Source of the DNA: Streptomyces sp. NBC_01217
GTDB lineage: Bacteria; Actinomycetota; Actinomycetes; Streptomycetales; Streptomycetaceae
DNA length: 64,000 bases
NCBI RefSeq assembly: GCF_035994185.1
Contig: NZ_CP108538.1
Coordinates: forward strand, 7,071,501-7,135,500
Direction: 5' to 3'
The notes under the pieces are model-generated. The model had not been told where the DNA came from. It saw nothing but the letters and a program-made list of their open reading frames with translations, and searched no databases. The position numbers and the translations under genes are program-made. Below are positions 54,691 through 62,774 of this stretch, piece after piece. Within the stretch, counting starts at the first letter, position 1. Each line of letters begins with the position of its first letter.

Positions 54691-54829
54691 CGTCGGTCTC
54701 GTCTACGACGACCAGGGCCTGATCGAACTTCTCCGGAGGGCCGGCGTCTACGACGCCGAGCAATGCCTCGACGACCCGCAATGGATCGAATGGCGCGGCG
54801 GCCGGGCGCATCAATACGAACCAGCATGA
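54620..54829 (+). CDS. Small protein family member 1
   Basis: 69 residues from ATG 54620, with GGAGG immediately upstream. MSAPIVVHGLSPTRGRMVTI, NDEIVGLVYDDQGLIELLRR and DDPQWIEWRGG define a small mixed alpha/beta protein with no cysteines or membrane helix. It is related to the gene at 55113 and nearly identical at its start to the truncated copy at 55648. I do not recognise the family. Confidence 0.7.
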   Translation: MSAPIVVHGLSPTRGRMVTINDEIVGLVYDDQGLIELLRRAGVYDAEQCLDDPQWIEWRGGRAHQYEPA

Positions 54830-55112
54830 CACCAGACCCGAAAGCCAACGCCGGCACCTTGTTGGAGCCTGAAGGCGCGTATATCTGCTGTGCTCCCCGT
54901 CACCCGCAGCGTGAGGAGGGCAGGTTGAAGAATCGGCCGCGGCGCGGTCGACAACGTCGACGAGGCGCACCTGCAGGGGCTTGTACGACAGGTTCGCCTC
55001 GCATGTGACGGCTCTGTGGGGGACGGGCCGCCCTGTTTGGTCCTGACCGGGCGCTGCCGTGTCTGGCTTATCTGAGCGAGCGCGGGTTGCCGACCGGGGC
55101 GAGGCTTGGATC

Positions 55113-55331
55113 ATGGCCGTACACCTGCCGATCGTGATCTATCCGCCTGACGAGTCCGGTAATCGACGGGTGCGTGTCGGCGGGGAGTTCCTCGGCATGG
55201 CGCACAGTGTGAGAGACGTGACGAAGTTCCTGCGCAAGGCGGGGATGGATGACATCACAGAGGACGACGTGATCCTCTCCGGGATGATCGACTGGTGGGG
55301 CGGCGGGCCGGAGACGTGGTCGTCCCCGTAG
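55113..55331 (+). CDS. Small protein family member 2
   Basis: 72 residues from ATG 55113, with GAGG upstream. HLPIVIYPPDESGNRRVRVG, EFLGMAHSVRDVTKFLRKAG and IDWWGGGPETW align with member 1 (PIVVH, VTINDE-V-GL, LIELLRRAG, IEWRGG). It ends near a GC hairpin at 55356-55393. The two look like diverged tandem duplicates. Function unknown. Confidence 0.7.
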   Translation: MAVHLPIVIYPPDESGNRRVRVGGEFLGMAHSVRDVTKFLRKAGMDDITEDDVILSGMIDWWGGGPETWSSP

Positions 55332-55355
55332 TGAGCGAGCCACGAGCGCACGAAA

Positions 55356-55393
55356 CCGCCCCCCGTCCCAACCGTGGCTGGAACAGGGGGCGG
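55356..55393 (+). terminator. Hairpin terminator after small gene 2
   Basis: ccgcccccc and ggggggcgg-type arms (ccgccccc with gggggcgg) pair around a loop of about 20 bases, about 25 bp after the stop. Confidence 0.6.
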
Positions 55394-55722
55394 AGCGCTC
55401 GGGGGCGAGTTCGAATTGAGCTTGAGTCAGCCCCCCTACCCGAATGTGGGGGCGGATTCGCCGTCCGGCCGCGGCCAGGGCGTGGATTCCGCGGACCGGA
55501 CGACTCATCCACTCAACCAGCCCACATTCCTCTGCTTCAAACCCCATGTGGGCCATCCGCGGTACCTATGTCCATGATCCTCCCTGGCCGGACCTTCCGC
55601 AGCTCGGCCAGCCTGCGCCTGACGTCACCCTGGGCCACTCTGGAAGGATGAGTGCCCCGATCGTTGTCCACGGCCTTTCCCCTACCAGCCTTCGGGTGGT
55701 CACGATCAACGATGAGCTCGGC
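55384..55722 (+). repeat. Duplicated unit B
   Basis: Second copy of the leader and small-gene start at 54283-54690. Unit B breaks off at ATGATGAGCTCGGCG, where a different gene begins. Confidence 0.75.
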
Positions 55723-55921
55723 GGAGTTGCGCAGGCCGGGCAGCGCACGGCAGCAGTGGGCGTTCGCCACGGAACGGCGCGCGCAAGCCGCCGGAGCCGC
55801 CACGGCTGCGGCCATCGTCCTGCTCGGCTGGCCACAGGCCGGACCTGCCGCAGCGGCCTGGGCGCTGCTCATCGGAGTCCTCACGGCCCACCTGGCGCAC
55901 CAGACCGCACGCCGTCCTTGA
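55648..55921 (+). pseudogene. Truncated small-family gene joined to a NhaA-operon membrane-protein tail
   Basis: From ATG 55648, MSAPIVVHGLSPTSLRVVTI with NDEL copies member 1, then sequence from another gene begins. In a shifted frame, ELRRPGSARQQWAFATERRA and LLGWPQAGPAAAAWALLIGV run to the stop at 55921. That second part matches the gene at 59469 (ELRRPGSVRRQWQFASDRRA). The junction marks a recombination or deletion. Confidence 0.6.
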
Positions 55922-55956
55922 CCTGCCCGCCCAGCCCGCCCACACGATGAGAATCC

Positions 55957-56142
55957 ATGACCGAACGACGCACCGGCACCGCTCTTGCAGCTATCGGTGC
56001 CATACTCACCGTAGTCGGGGCAGCCCTGTACGTCCCCGTCGATCCGCTTCCCCAGCCGTTCCAAGGCTGGCGCCCCGCATCCTGGCGGAGCTGGCCGCCG
56101 AGCGGGCGGACGAGATGGACGCTGACACCTTCTCTGAACTAG
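55957..56142 (+). CDS. Small single-helix membrane protein, possibly truncated
   Basis: 61 residues from ATG 55957 (MTERRTGTALAAIGAILTVV, GAALYVPVDPLPQPF). One hydrophobic helix near the N-terminus; the tail after residue 38 looks non-native, and coding-like sequence continues in another frame (ILAELAAERADEMDADTFSE), so a frameshift is likely. The rest of the interval up to 56366 has no clear gene. Confidence 0.4.
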   Translation: MTERRTGTALAAIGAILTVVGAALYVPVDPLPQPFQGWRPASWRSWPPSGRTRWTLTPSLN

Positions 56143-56366
56143 GAATTCGTGTGCGCCGGACGAGCAGTCCCTCAAGAGACAACGAAGTGGCGAAGCATCA
56201 GATATGGGCTGCAGACGATGCGCACGTTGGATGCAGCGAGGATGCCGACGCGCATCTGCCGGTACTCATAGCTGGTGAGTTAGCCGCACTCGGTGGCCAC
56301 GCTCACCCCCTCACATAGTGACACCCGGCCACATACGGGCGCGGCCGGGCCGGAGTTGGTGGCTGA

Positions 56367-56786
56367 TCAGGATTCGGGGCAGAGCGTCTTACGCAACCCG
56401 AAGTTGATGTGACTTCCGTCGTCATCGGTCAGCGTGACGCCGTCGTAGGAGAACCGCTGCGCAGCACTCTGGTCGGGGTTCGTCGCGCCGCCGTCGAGGG
56501 ACGAGCACTGGTTGCGGGCCGCGTTGATGGCCTTGTCCTCGTCATGGGTGAGGTTGCCGTTGACGTCATGGATGGCCGCGAGGACGGCGTCGCGCTCGGC
56601 GCCGGTGGGCTCGGGCGGTATGCCGGCGTTCTTGGCGGCGCCGCTGTCATCTGAGGCACTCGACGCCTGGGCTACGGCGCTCTTGGTGGTGTCGGCCTTG
56701 CTCTCGCTGCCCTTGTCGCTGCTGCAGCCAACGACGGAGACGGCGAGTACGGCGACGATGGCCGCGGTGGTAGTGCGGATCCGCAT
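56367..56786 (-). CDS. Small lipoprotein
   Basis: 139 residues from ATG 56786, with GGGGGGAA upstream. Signal and lipobox AVLAVSVVGC; lipidated Cys at residue 21. A low-complexity Ser/Asp/Lys linker is followed by a domain with two Cys (NQCSSLDGG and KTLCPES) that may form a disulfide, and HDVNGNLTHDEDKAINAARN, an acidic loop that could bind calcium. Membrane-anchored outside the cell. No family recognised. Confidence 0.7.
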   Translation of the reverse strand: MRIRTTTAAIVAVLAVSVVGCSSDKGSESKADTTKSAVAQASSASDDSGAAKNAGIPPEPTGAERDAVLAAIHDVNGNLTHDEDKAINAARNQCSSLDGGATNPDQSAAQRFSYDGVTLTDDDGSHINFGLRKTLCPES

Positions 56787-56879
56787 GATTCCCCCCTGGT
56801 ATGACGCGAGTAGGAACATGGTGCGGCACGTGGGGCGCTGAGCCTGCAGCGGTCATGGAGTTGTGACGTGATGCGGACG

Positions 56880-57330
56880 CGCTTGAAGCGATCCGCTTCC
56901 CGCGGCAGTCGCTGCCTCCAGGACGGATCGCCGTGCTGGTGCTCGCGATCCTGCGGCCGCACGGGCGCCGGTGGAGATGTAAAAGGCGAACAAGGGCCCG
57001 GTCTCGGTGCGACGGGAGCCGGGCGAAGATCTCGTTGAACTTCTCGTCAGGAACACTTCGAGGCACCCGCTTGGGCACTCTCGGCCGGTAAAGCCCAGCG
57101 CGTTCGTTGCAAGCCGGATCCATCGGGCTACGGTGGGTGTGAGCCCGACGGCCGCGACGTGATCGGTCCAGCGGGAACGGGTTGAGGATTGGCCCGGTGC
57201 CGATGTCGCGGTGGAAGTCATAGAAGCTCCGCAGCACTGTCTCACTGTGCGCTCGCGCCGACGGCGCGTACGGCTTGCCACCCGCGGCCCACCGGCCCGC
57301 ATCACTAGGACGTCGCCAGTGCGGACGCCT
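56880..57330 (-). pseudogene. Tyrosine integrase, central relic
   Basis: Minus frames give AHSETVLRSFYDFHRDIGTG, LYRPRVPKRVPRSVPDEKFN, EIFARLPSHRDRALV and then AFYISTGARAAAG, the core-binding and first catalytic (Arg) region of phage-type integrases. It contains frameshifts and no end. Confidence 0.6.
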
Positions 57331-57334
57331 CGGC

Positions 57335-57529
57335 TGTCCTGCAACCCTGCACCGGCTCCGCCACGGCGCCCTGACCCACGATGCCGAGGACGGTACCTCC
57401 ACCCCCATGCTGCTCGCGCGCTCCCGGCACGCTTCCGTCCGTTCCTTGGAGCGGTACGCGCGTCCAGGCGTCGACGCGGTGGCCCAGCACGTCGCCGAGC
57501 GCGATCCTGCGGCCCGCAGCCGAGGCTGA
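57335..57529 (+). pseudogene. Tyrosine integrase, C-terminal relic
   Basis: ATLHRLRHGALTHDAEDGTS with ARSRHASVRSLERYARP carries the HxLRH, H and Tyr catalytic elements of the integrase C-terminus. It points the opposite way to the adjoining central relic, so the two derive from an inversion or from different integrases. Confidence 0.65.
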
Positions 57530-57662
57530 ACGGCGCCCTCCAGGAGGGCTCGTCTGGTCCTGGCAGGGCTGGGACCGATAGTATGCAAAGAACGCGTCAA
57601 GAGATGCGGGGTGTGCCGGGAAGTCTGGTCGGCGAACAAGGGGCTGGTGTGCCCACACGTCG

Positions 57663-58997
57663 ATGCCCCGGAGGTCTCGCGTGCCTGCTGCCCCGCGTGA
57701 GCGTTCCGTCTTCCTCGCTCTGCTGCCCTGGCCGGAGCGCGTGCAGGTGGCCCGGGCTCTGCGCACGGAGACGGTCGGCGGGCTGGTGCTGCTGGCGGCG
57801 GCCGTGGTGGCGCTGGTGTGGGCGAACACTCCGTTCAGCGGAGCGTACGAGCAGATACGCGACTTCTACTTCGGCATACCCGCGCTCGGTCTGGACCTGT
57901 CGGTGGGGCACTGGACCGCGGACGGACTGTTGACCGTCTTCTTCCTGGTCGCAGGGATCGAGCTGAAACGCGAACTGGTGGTCGGCGAGCTGCGGACCCC
58001 CGCCGCCGCCGCGCTGCCGGTGGTTGCCGCCGTGTGCGGTATGGCGGTGCCGGCCGCCCTCTACCTGGCCACCACCGGTATCGGCGGCAGCTCCGGGGCG
58101 GGGTGGGCGGTGCCGATGGCGACGGACATCGCCTTCGCGCTCGCCGTCCTCGCGGTGCTCTCCACTCACTTGCCCTCCGCCCTTAGGGCCTTCCTGCTGA
58201 CTCTGGCCGTGGTCGACGACCTCGGCGCCATCCTGGTGATCGCCGTGTTTTTCACCGCCGACCTGAACCCGCTGGCGCTCTGCGGGGCGCTGGCCGGGCT
58301 GGTGGTCTTCTACCTGCTCCAACGGTTCAGGGTGCGCGGCTGGTGGTGGTACCTGCCGCTCGGGGTGGCGATCTGGGCCCTGATGTACAACGGCGGGGTG
58401 CACGCCACGGTGGCTGGCGTGGCGATGGGCCTGATCCTGCGCACCACCCGCGACCAGGGAGAGAAGGCGTCGCCCGGGGAGCGTACGGAGCATCTGCTGC
58501 GGCCGGTCTCAGCCGGTGTGGCCGTTCCCCTGTTCGCCCTGTTCGCCGCCGGGGTGAGCATCTCGGCCGCCTCGCTCGGCGAGGTGTTCACCCGCCCCGA
58601 GCCGCTGGGCGTGGTGCTCGGCCTGGTCGTGGGCAAGACAGTGGGAATCTTCGCCGGCACCTATCTGGCGGCCCGGTTCACCCGCGCCCGGCTGAACCCT
58701 GACCTGGCCTGGGCGGATGTGCTCGCCCTGGCGGTGCTGGCCGGGATCGGCTTCACCGTCGCCCTCCTGATCGGCGAGCTCGCCTTCCCCGACCCGGCCG
58801 ACGCCGAGCACATCAAAGCCGCCGTCCTGCTCGGCTCACTCATTGCCGCTGCGGCGGCCGCGCTGCTGATCAAGCGCCGCAACGGGATCTACCGCCGCAT
58901 GTGGGAGGCGGAGACACGAGATGACGACGCCGACGGCGTCCCCGACATCTACCAGCAGGCCAGCCCCGGGCACGGCCGTGCCGGCGGCGGAGACTGA
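57663..58997 (+). CDS. nhaA: NhaA-type Na+/H+ antiporter
   Basis: 444 residues from ATG 57663; GTG 57681 is an alternative. About twelve helices. Signature blocks: VAGIELKRELVVGELRTPAA, PMATDIAFALAVLAVLSTHL and LAVVDDLGAILVIAVFFTAD, containing the paired Asp residues that bind Na+, and TRARLNPDLAWADVLALAVL with AGIGFTVALLIGELAF. It exchanges protons for sodium for salt and pH homeostasis. First gene of an operon with a CBS protein and two or three tiny membrane proteins; a dead 3' copy lies at 33744-34356. Confidence 0.93.
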   Translation: MPRRSRVPAAPRERSVFLALLPWPERVQVARALRTETVGGLVLLAAAVVALVWANTPFSGAYEQIRDFYFGIPALGLDLSVGHWTADGLLTVFFLVAGIELKRELVVGELRTPAAAALPVVAAVCGMAVPAALYLATTGIGGSSGAGWAVPMATDIAFALAVLAVLSTHLPSALRAFLLTLAVVDDLGAILVIAVFFTADLNPLALCGALAGLVVFYLLQRFRVRGWWWYLPLGVAIWALMYNGGVHATVAGVAMGLILRTTRDQGEKASPGERTEHLLRPVSAGVAVPLFALFAAGVSISAASLGEVFTRPEPLGVVLGLVVGKTVGIFAGTYLAARFTRARLNPDLAWADVLALAVLAGIGFTVALLIGELAFPDPADAEHIKAAVLLGSLIAAAAAALLIKRRNGIYRRMWEAETRDDDADGVPDIYQQASPGHGRAGGGD

Positions 58998-59010
58998 AGG
59001 GAGGCCCGTC

Positions 59011-59472
59011 ATGCGTGCACGGGATCTCGCCGAGCCCTACCCCTTCGTGACCACGGACGACAACGCGATCGACGCGGCCCGGATGCTGGCCGAGCAGTCG
59101 CTGCCAGCTCTGCTGGTCCTGGATACCGACAACCAGCCGTATGCCATCGTGCCCGGCTCCCAGCTGATCCGGCAGCTCATCCCCGCCTACATCGCCGAAG
59201 ACCCGGCCCTGGCCGGCGTCGGCGGCGACCGGCACGACGGCGAGCTCACCGAGCGCCTCGCCGGGCTCACGGTCGCCGAGTGGGCGCCGCGCCGCCTGTA
59301 CGCGCCGCCGGTCGTCAGGCCCGACGCGTGCCCGATGGAGGTCGCGGCCCTGATGGCCCGCACCCACAGCCCTCTGGTCGCCGTCATCGAACGCGACAGC
59401 AGCGGCGTGACGCTGCTCGGCACCATCACCGCCGCCCGCCTGATGCAGCACCTCCTCCGGGCGGCAGCGTGA
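59011..59472 (+). CDS. CBS-domain protein
   Basis: 153 residues from ATG 59011, with GAAGGGAGG upstream. Two CBS repeats: MRARDLAEPYPFVTTDDNAI, AARMLAEQSLPALLVLDTDN (repeat 1) and APPVVRPDACPMEVAALMAR, THSPLVAVIERDSSGVTLLG (repeat 2). CBS pairs bind adenine nucleotides and gate transporters, so it probably senses energy state for NhaA, whose gene ends 13 bp earlier. Confidence 0.85.
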   Translation: MRARDLAEPYPFVTTDDNAIDAARMLAEQSLPALLVLDTDNQPYAIVPGSQLIRQLIPAYIAEDPALAGVGGDRHDGELTERLAGLTVAEWAPRRLYAPPVVRPDACPMEVAALMARTHSPLVAVIERDSSGVTLLGTITAARLMQHLLRAAA

Positions 59473-59643
59473 ACAGCGCGGTGGCCATCGTGATCGCCGC
59501 ACTGGTGATCAGAACCGCGATCGGCGAGCTGCGCAGGCCGGGCAGCGTCCGGCGGCAGTGGCAGTTCGCATCCGACCGCCGTGCCCTGGCCGCCGGAGCC
59601 GTCGCCACCACGCCCCGACCCGACGACAGGAGCCCCTGCACCC
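59469..59643 (+). pseudogene. Small membrane protein, damaged
   Basis: GTG 59469 overlaps the CBS stop (GTGA). VNSAVAIVIAALVIRTAIGE, LRRPGSVRRQWQFASDRRAL, AAGAVATT then diverges. The relative at 55921 continues with two hydrophobic helices, which are absent here, so a deletion or shift near 59610 has removed the end. Confidence 0.5.
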
Positions 59644-59940
59644 ATGACCTGGCACTGGACCGGCCTCGCCGTCTTCTCCCTCACCCTGCTCCCGGCGGGG
59701 CTGGCCCTGCTGACCGGCCGGATACCGCACCGCCTGCACGCCCGCCTGGCGCCGGCACGCCCGCGCGGCTGGGCCCTGCTCTGCCTGTGGATCGCAGCCC
59801 CGCTCAACACGATCCCGCGCCTTGCCGACGCCCCACCCGCGATCGCCCTGGGAGCAACGGCTCTCGCCTGCGCGGTAGCAGTTGCCGGATGCGCTCTGGC
59901 GGCTGGCGCGACCCTTCGGACCTCGAAGGCGGCGTCGTGA
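59644..59940 (+). CDS. Small polytopic membrane protein
   Basis: 98 residues from ATG 59644 (MTWHWTGLAVFSLTLLPAGL). Three hydrophobic helices (including GWALLCLWIAAPLNTIPRLA and LGATALACAVAVAGCALAAG). The last codons overlap the next start (GTGA). Part of the NhaA operon; function unknown. Confidence 0.6.
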   Translation: MTWHWTGLAVFSLTLLPAGLALLTGRIPHRLHARLAPARPRGWALLCLWIAAPLNTIPRLADAPPAIALGATALACAVAVAGCALAAGATLRTSKAAS

Positions 59941-60146
59941 CGGACACGCGCCGCCGGTGGCGCTCCGTCTGGTCGGTCACCGCCTGGTGGGTGCTGCTGG
60001 CCCTCGCCCTGTGGCTCTTGGGCAAGACCCTGGTCCAGCCCCCCTCCCTCGCGGCGTGCGCGGCCTCCGCCGCACTGCTGGTCACCGTCGGAGAGGTCGG
60101 CGAAGGTCTGCGCCGACGCCTGAGAGCCCGTCGGCGCAGGCCCTGA
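59937..60146 (+). CDS. Small membrane protein, end of NhaA operon
   Basis: 69 residues from GTG 59937. VWSVTAWWVLLALALWLLGK and AACAASAALLVTVGEVGEGL are two helices, followed by a strongly basic tail (RRRLRARRRRP). Translational coupling by GTGA overlap to the gene before. Function unknown. Confidence 0.6.
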   Translation: MTDTRRRWRSVWSVTAWWVLLALALWLLGKTLVQPPSLAACAASAALLVTVGEVGEGLRRRLRARRRRP

Positions 60147-60201
60147 CCCGGAGCCCTACCGCGGCTCCGAGGCCAGACCCCAGTCAGGCGGAGGCCCGCG
60201 T

Positions 60202-60226
60202 CCTCTCGCCTTCAGGGGGGCGAGGG
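60202..60226. terminator. Hairpin between convergent genes
   Basis: cctctcgcc pairs with gggcgaggg; a second small hairpin (ggagcc/ggctcc) lies at 60149-60169. Both sit between the NhaA operon and the convergent TerC gene. Confidence 0.65.
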
Positions 60227-60363
60227 CCGGGTACCGTCCGGGCGGTGAGGTCCAGTTCCAGGCGGGTTTGGGGAGACAGCACCGGCGGATGGGGGGCCAT
60301 GGACGCGCTCACCCGGCGATGCGGCTACGAAGGCCGACACCCGCAAGCCCTATGCCGGGAGCG

Positions 60364-61434
60364 TCAGGCGTCAGGCGGTTCGGCTGCGTCGTGCGGATCG
60401 GTCGGCGGATCCGGGTCGGCTCCACGAGAGGCTTCCTCGGCCGGAGCGGAGGCAGGAGACGTGCTGGCGGCAGCCGCCGGTCGTTCAGCGGCATGCTCGG
60501 ACGGCTGGGGACAGGCCAGGCTGAGCCCGATGGAAACTGCCAGCACAGCGACGATGACAGTGAGGCTGAGGAGGGAGGGGATTTCGGGTACGGCGGTGCT
60601 GATCGTCTTGTGGGACGCCTGGAGGATGAGCTTCACTCCGATGAAGGTGAGGATGAGCGCGAGGCCCTTGCTGAGGTAGTGGAAACGGTCGAGTAGGCCG
60701 GCGAGCATGAAGTACAAGGCGCGCAGCCCGAGGATGGCGAAGGCGTTGCTGGTGTAAACGATGAAGGCATCGTTGCTGACGGCCAGCACGGCGGGCACGC
60801 TGTCGACGGCGAAGACCAGGTCGGCGGCTTCGATCGCGGCGACGACGGCGAGCAGCGGCGTGGCAACGTGTCTCCCGGCTTCCTTGATGACGAACCGGGT
60901 CCTTGCATATTCCTCCCGCACGGGCATGACCTTGCGCAGCAGCTTTACAGCGAAGCTCCTGCCGGGATCGAAGCTGTCTTCTTCCTCTTTGAGGATCTTG
61001 TATGTGCTGTAGAAGAGGATGGCCGCGAAGACGAACAGGACGGCGGTGAAGCGGCTGACCACCGCCACACCGGCGGCGAGGAAGATCCCGCGGAAGACCA
61101 GGGCACCGAGGACTCCGAGGAACAGCACCCGGTGCTGGTAAGCGCGCGGCACCTTGAAGTATCCGAAGATCAGTGCGAAGACGAAGAGGTTATCGACCGA
61201 AAGGCTCTTCTCCAGCAGCCACGCGGTCGTGTATTCCAGCCCCGCGGTCGTACCGACGACGAGGAAGACGACGGCACCGAAGACGACCGCCAGCCCCACC
61301 CAAACACCGCTCCACGCGGTGGCCTCGCGGATACCGATGACGTGTGCCTGCCGGTGCGCGAGCAGATCGACCGCCAACGACAACAGCACTGTGATGGCGA
61401 AAACCATCCACAGCCACAGTGGCACGTCATGCAC
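60364..61434 (-). CDS. TerC/Alx-family membrane protein
   Basis: 356 residues from GTG 61434. About nine helices with the TerC landmarks LEKSLSVDNLFVFALIFGYF, FVFAAILFYSTYKILKEEED, AAIEAADLVFAVDSVPAVLA and LGLRALYFMLAGLLDRFHYL. The buried acidic residues suit a divalent metal (Mn2+) exporter, the role shown for several TerC proteins. The last 50 residues are an Ala/Pro/Glu-rich tail. No ter operon is next to it. Confidence 0.9.
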   Translation of the reverse strand: MHDVPLWLWMVFAITVLLSLAVDLLAHRQAHVIGIREATAWSGVWVGLAVVFGAVVFLVVGTTAGLEYTTAWLLEKSLSVDNLFVFALIFGYFKVPRAYQHRVLFLGVLGALVFRGIFLAAGVAVVSRFTAVLFVFAAILFYSTYKILKEEEDSFDPGRSFAVKLLRKVMPVREEYARTRFVIKEAGRHVATPLLAVVAAIEAADLVFAVDSVPAVLAVSNDAFIVYTSNAFAILGLRALYFMLAGLLDRFHYLSKGLALILTFIGVKLILQASHKTISTAVPEIPSLLSLTVIVAVLAVSIGLSLACPQPSEHAAERPAAAASTSPASAPAEEASRGADPDPPTDPHDAAEPPDA

Positions 61435-61571
61435 GGGTCCGACCTCTCAGCGCGATGAACTGGGAGTCTTTGTCTCGAGTGTGCTCAGGGAGAGCCGATG
61501 CAATTCAAAGGGGCCTGGGCTACCCCGATAATGCACACGACCGCCTTCGATACTTACGATCGGTTTGCCAG

Positions 61572-62693
61572 TCAAGGGAAATAAGATTCGAGCGTGCCAC
61601 GACGCCGGACGTCGAGCGTCGCACAGTGAAATGAACCGCCGAACGGCGCGTAATGCAGCAGATCGCACGGGATCGGCTCGAAGCCCCATTTTTCGAGGGC
61701 ACGCAGCATGTTGGTGTGGTGCCGCTCTGCGATCACCCGCTTGCCGTCGATCACGAGAATGTTCACGCTGAGCCACTTGCCGCACAGCGAAGTGATCTTG
61801 AGCAAACGGTCCTCGATCGGGTTGGGCTCAGGGGCGATCAGGATCTCCCACGAGTTCAGGACATCGGGCAGGCGGTCGACGTCGACGTATTCGGGATTGA
61901 CCAATAGCCGGCCAGGCGAGAGCAAGACGAAAGTCGTGTCGATATGCATCGGCGTGCGACAGCGGCTCTCGATCTCATGGACGCGATAGCCAGGTCCGAG
62001 ATGACGGCGCAACCAGTCGATACCCATTCGGTTGGTGACGTTGCTCCGCGTAACGAACAGGTCGCGTCCCGCGCGCACAAAATCCGCTGCATCAAACACT
62101 GGCTCGAACTCGGTCAGGATGTAGCTCACGGGCTCACCGACGTCGGGTATACGGAAATCCGCATCGAACAGTGCGTCGGTGAGCTGCGGCTTCGGTGCCG
62201 CCGTCCAGCGCGCGCCGCGCCGGAAGTAGTCCTTGAGGATCGTGCGATAGGAGTGGGTCTCGAAGTACCGGCACGGCCACGCCATCGGAGTCTCGATGAT
62301 CTCGTCACCGATCACGAGCATGCTGTCACGCGGACAGGTGTTGCAGAAACCGCGGGACGACCAGTCAGGAGTGCTGAAGCGTTGCCTGTGGTCGACCGCA
62401 TCCGGTTGCCTGACCGTGACGCCGAGCGATCGCAGGAGAGCAATGAACTGATCGAGTTCACGCTGTGCCGGCTCGATCAATATGCGCGGATACTTGAAGC
62501 CGGCGGAAATCCCCTGCAACCGCGCCGCCCACGGTGGGACGTTGCAGGCCGCGACCGGATGACTGGAGGGGAACGTCGCGTCATCCAGACGCCCAACGAT
62601 GATCTCCTCCAGCGGGTCCCATTCGTTGTACGAATTGACCGGCGAAACGGGAGGTGTTGCCCTGTTGGCAGCCGTAACCAATGGCGTTGACAT
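61572..62693 (-). CDS. Amidinotransferase (glycine/inosamine type)
   Basis: 373 residues from ATG 62693, with TTGGAG upstream. NSYNEWDPLEEIIVGRLDDA is the family start; EFEPVFDAADFVRAGRDLFV, RTPMHIDTTFVLLSPGRLLV and YAPFGGSFHCATLDVRRRG carry the catalytic Asp, His and Cys. It moves the amidino group of arginine to an amine (glycine, an inosamine, or another acceptor). No biosynthetic partner genes are visible, and its bases are less GC-rich than its neighbours, suggesting transfer. It may run with the SPFH gene upstream, 82 bp away. Confidence 0.87.
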   Translation of the reverse strand: MSTPLVTAANRATPPVSPVNSYNEWDPLEEIIVGRLDDATFPSSHPVAACNVPPWAARLQGISAGFKYPRILIEPAQRELDQFIALLRSLGVTVRQPDAVDHRQRFSTPDWSSRGFCNTCPRDSMLVIGDEIIETPMAWPCRYFETHSYRTILKDYFRRGARWTAAPKPQLTDALFDADFRIPDVGEPVSYILTEFEPVFDAADFVRAGRDLFVTRSNVTNRMGIDWLRRHLGPGYRVHEIESRCRTPMHIDTTFVLLSPGRLLVNPEYVDVDRLPDVLNSWEILIAPEPNPIEDRLLKITSLCGKWLSVNILVIDGKRVIAERHHTNMLRALEKWGFEPIPCDLLHYAPFGGSFHCATLDVRRRGTLESYFP

Positions 62694-62774
62694 CACTCAC
62701 TCCAAGCCCACCTACAGGTATCACCATCTGCCACCGTCGCCAAAATGCCGGGCCTCCGTGCTGCCGCCGATCAT

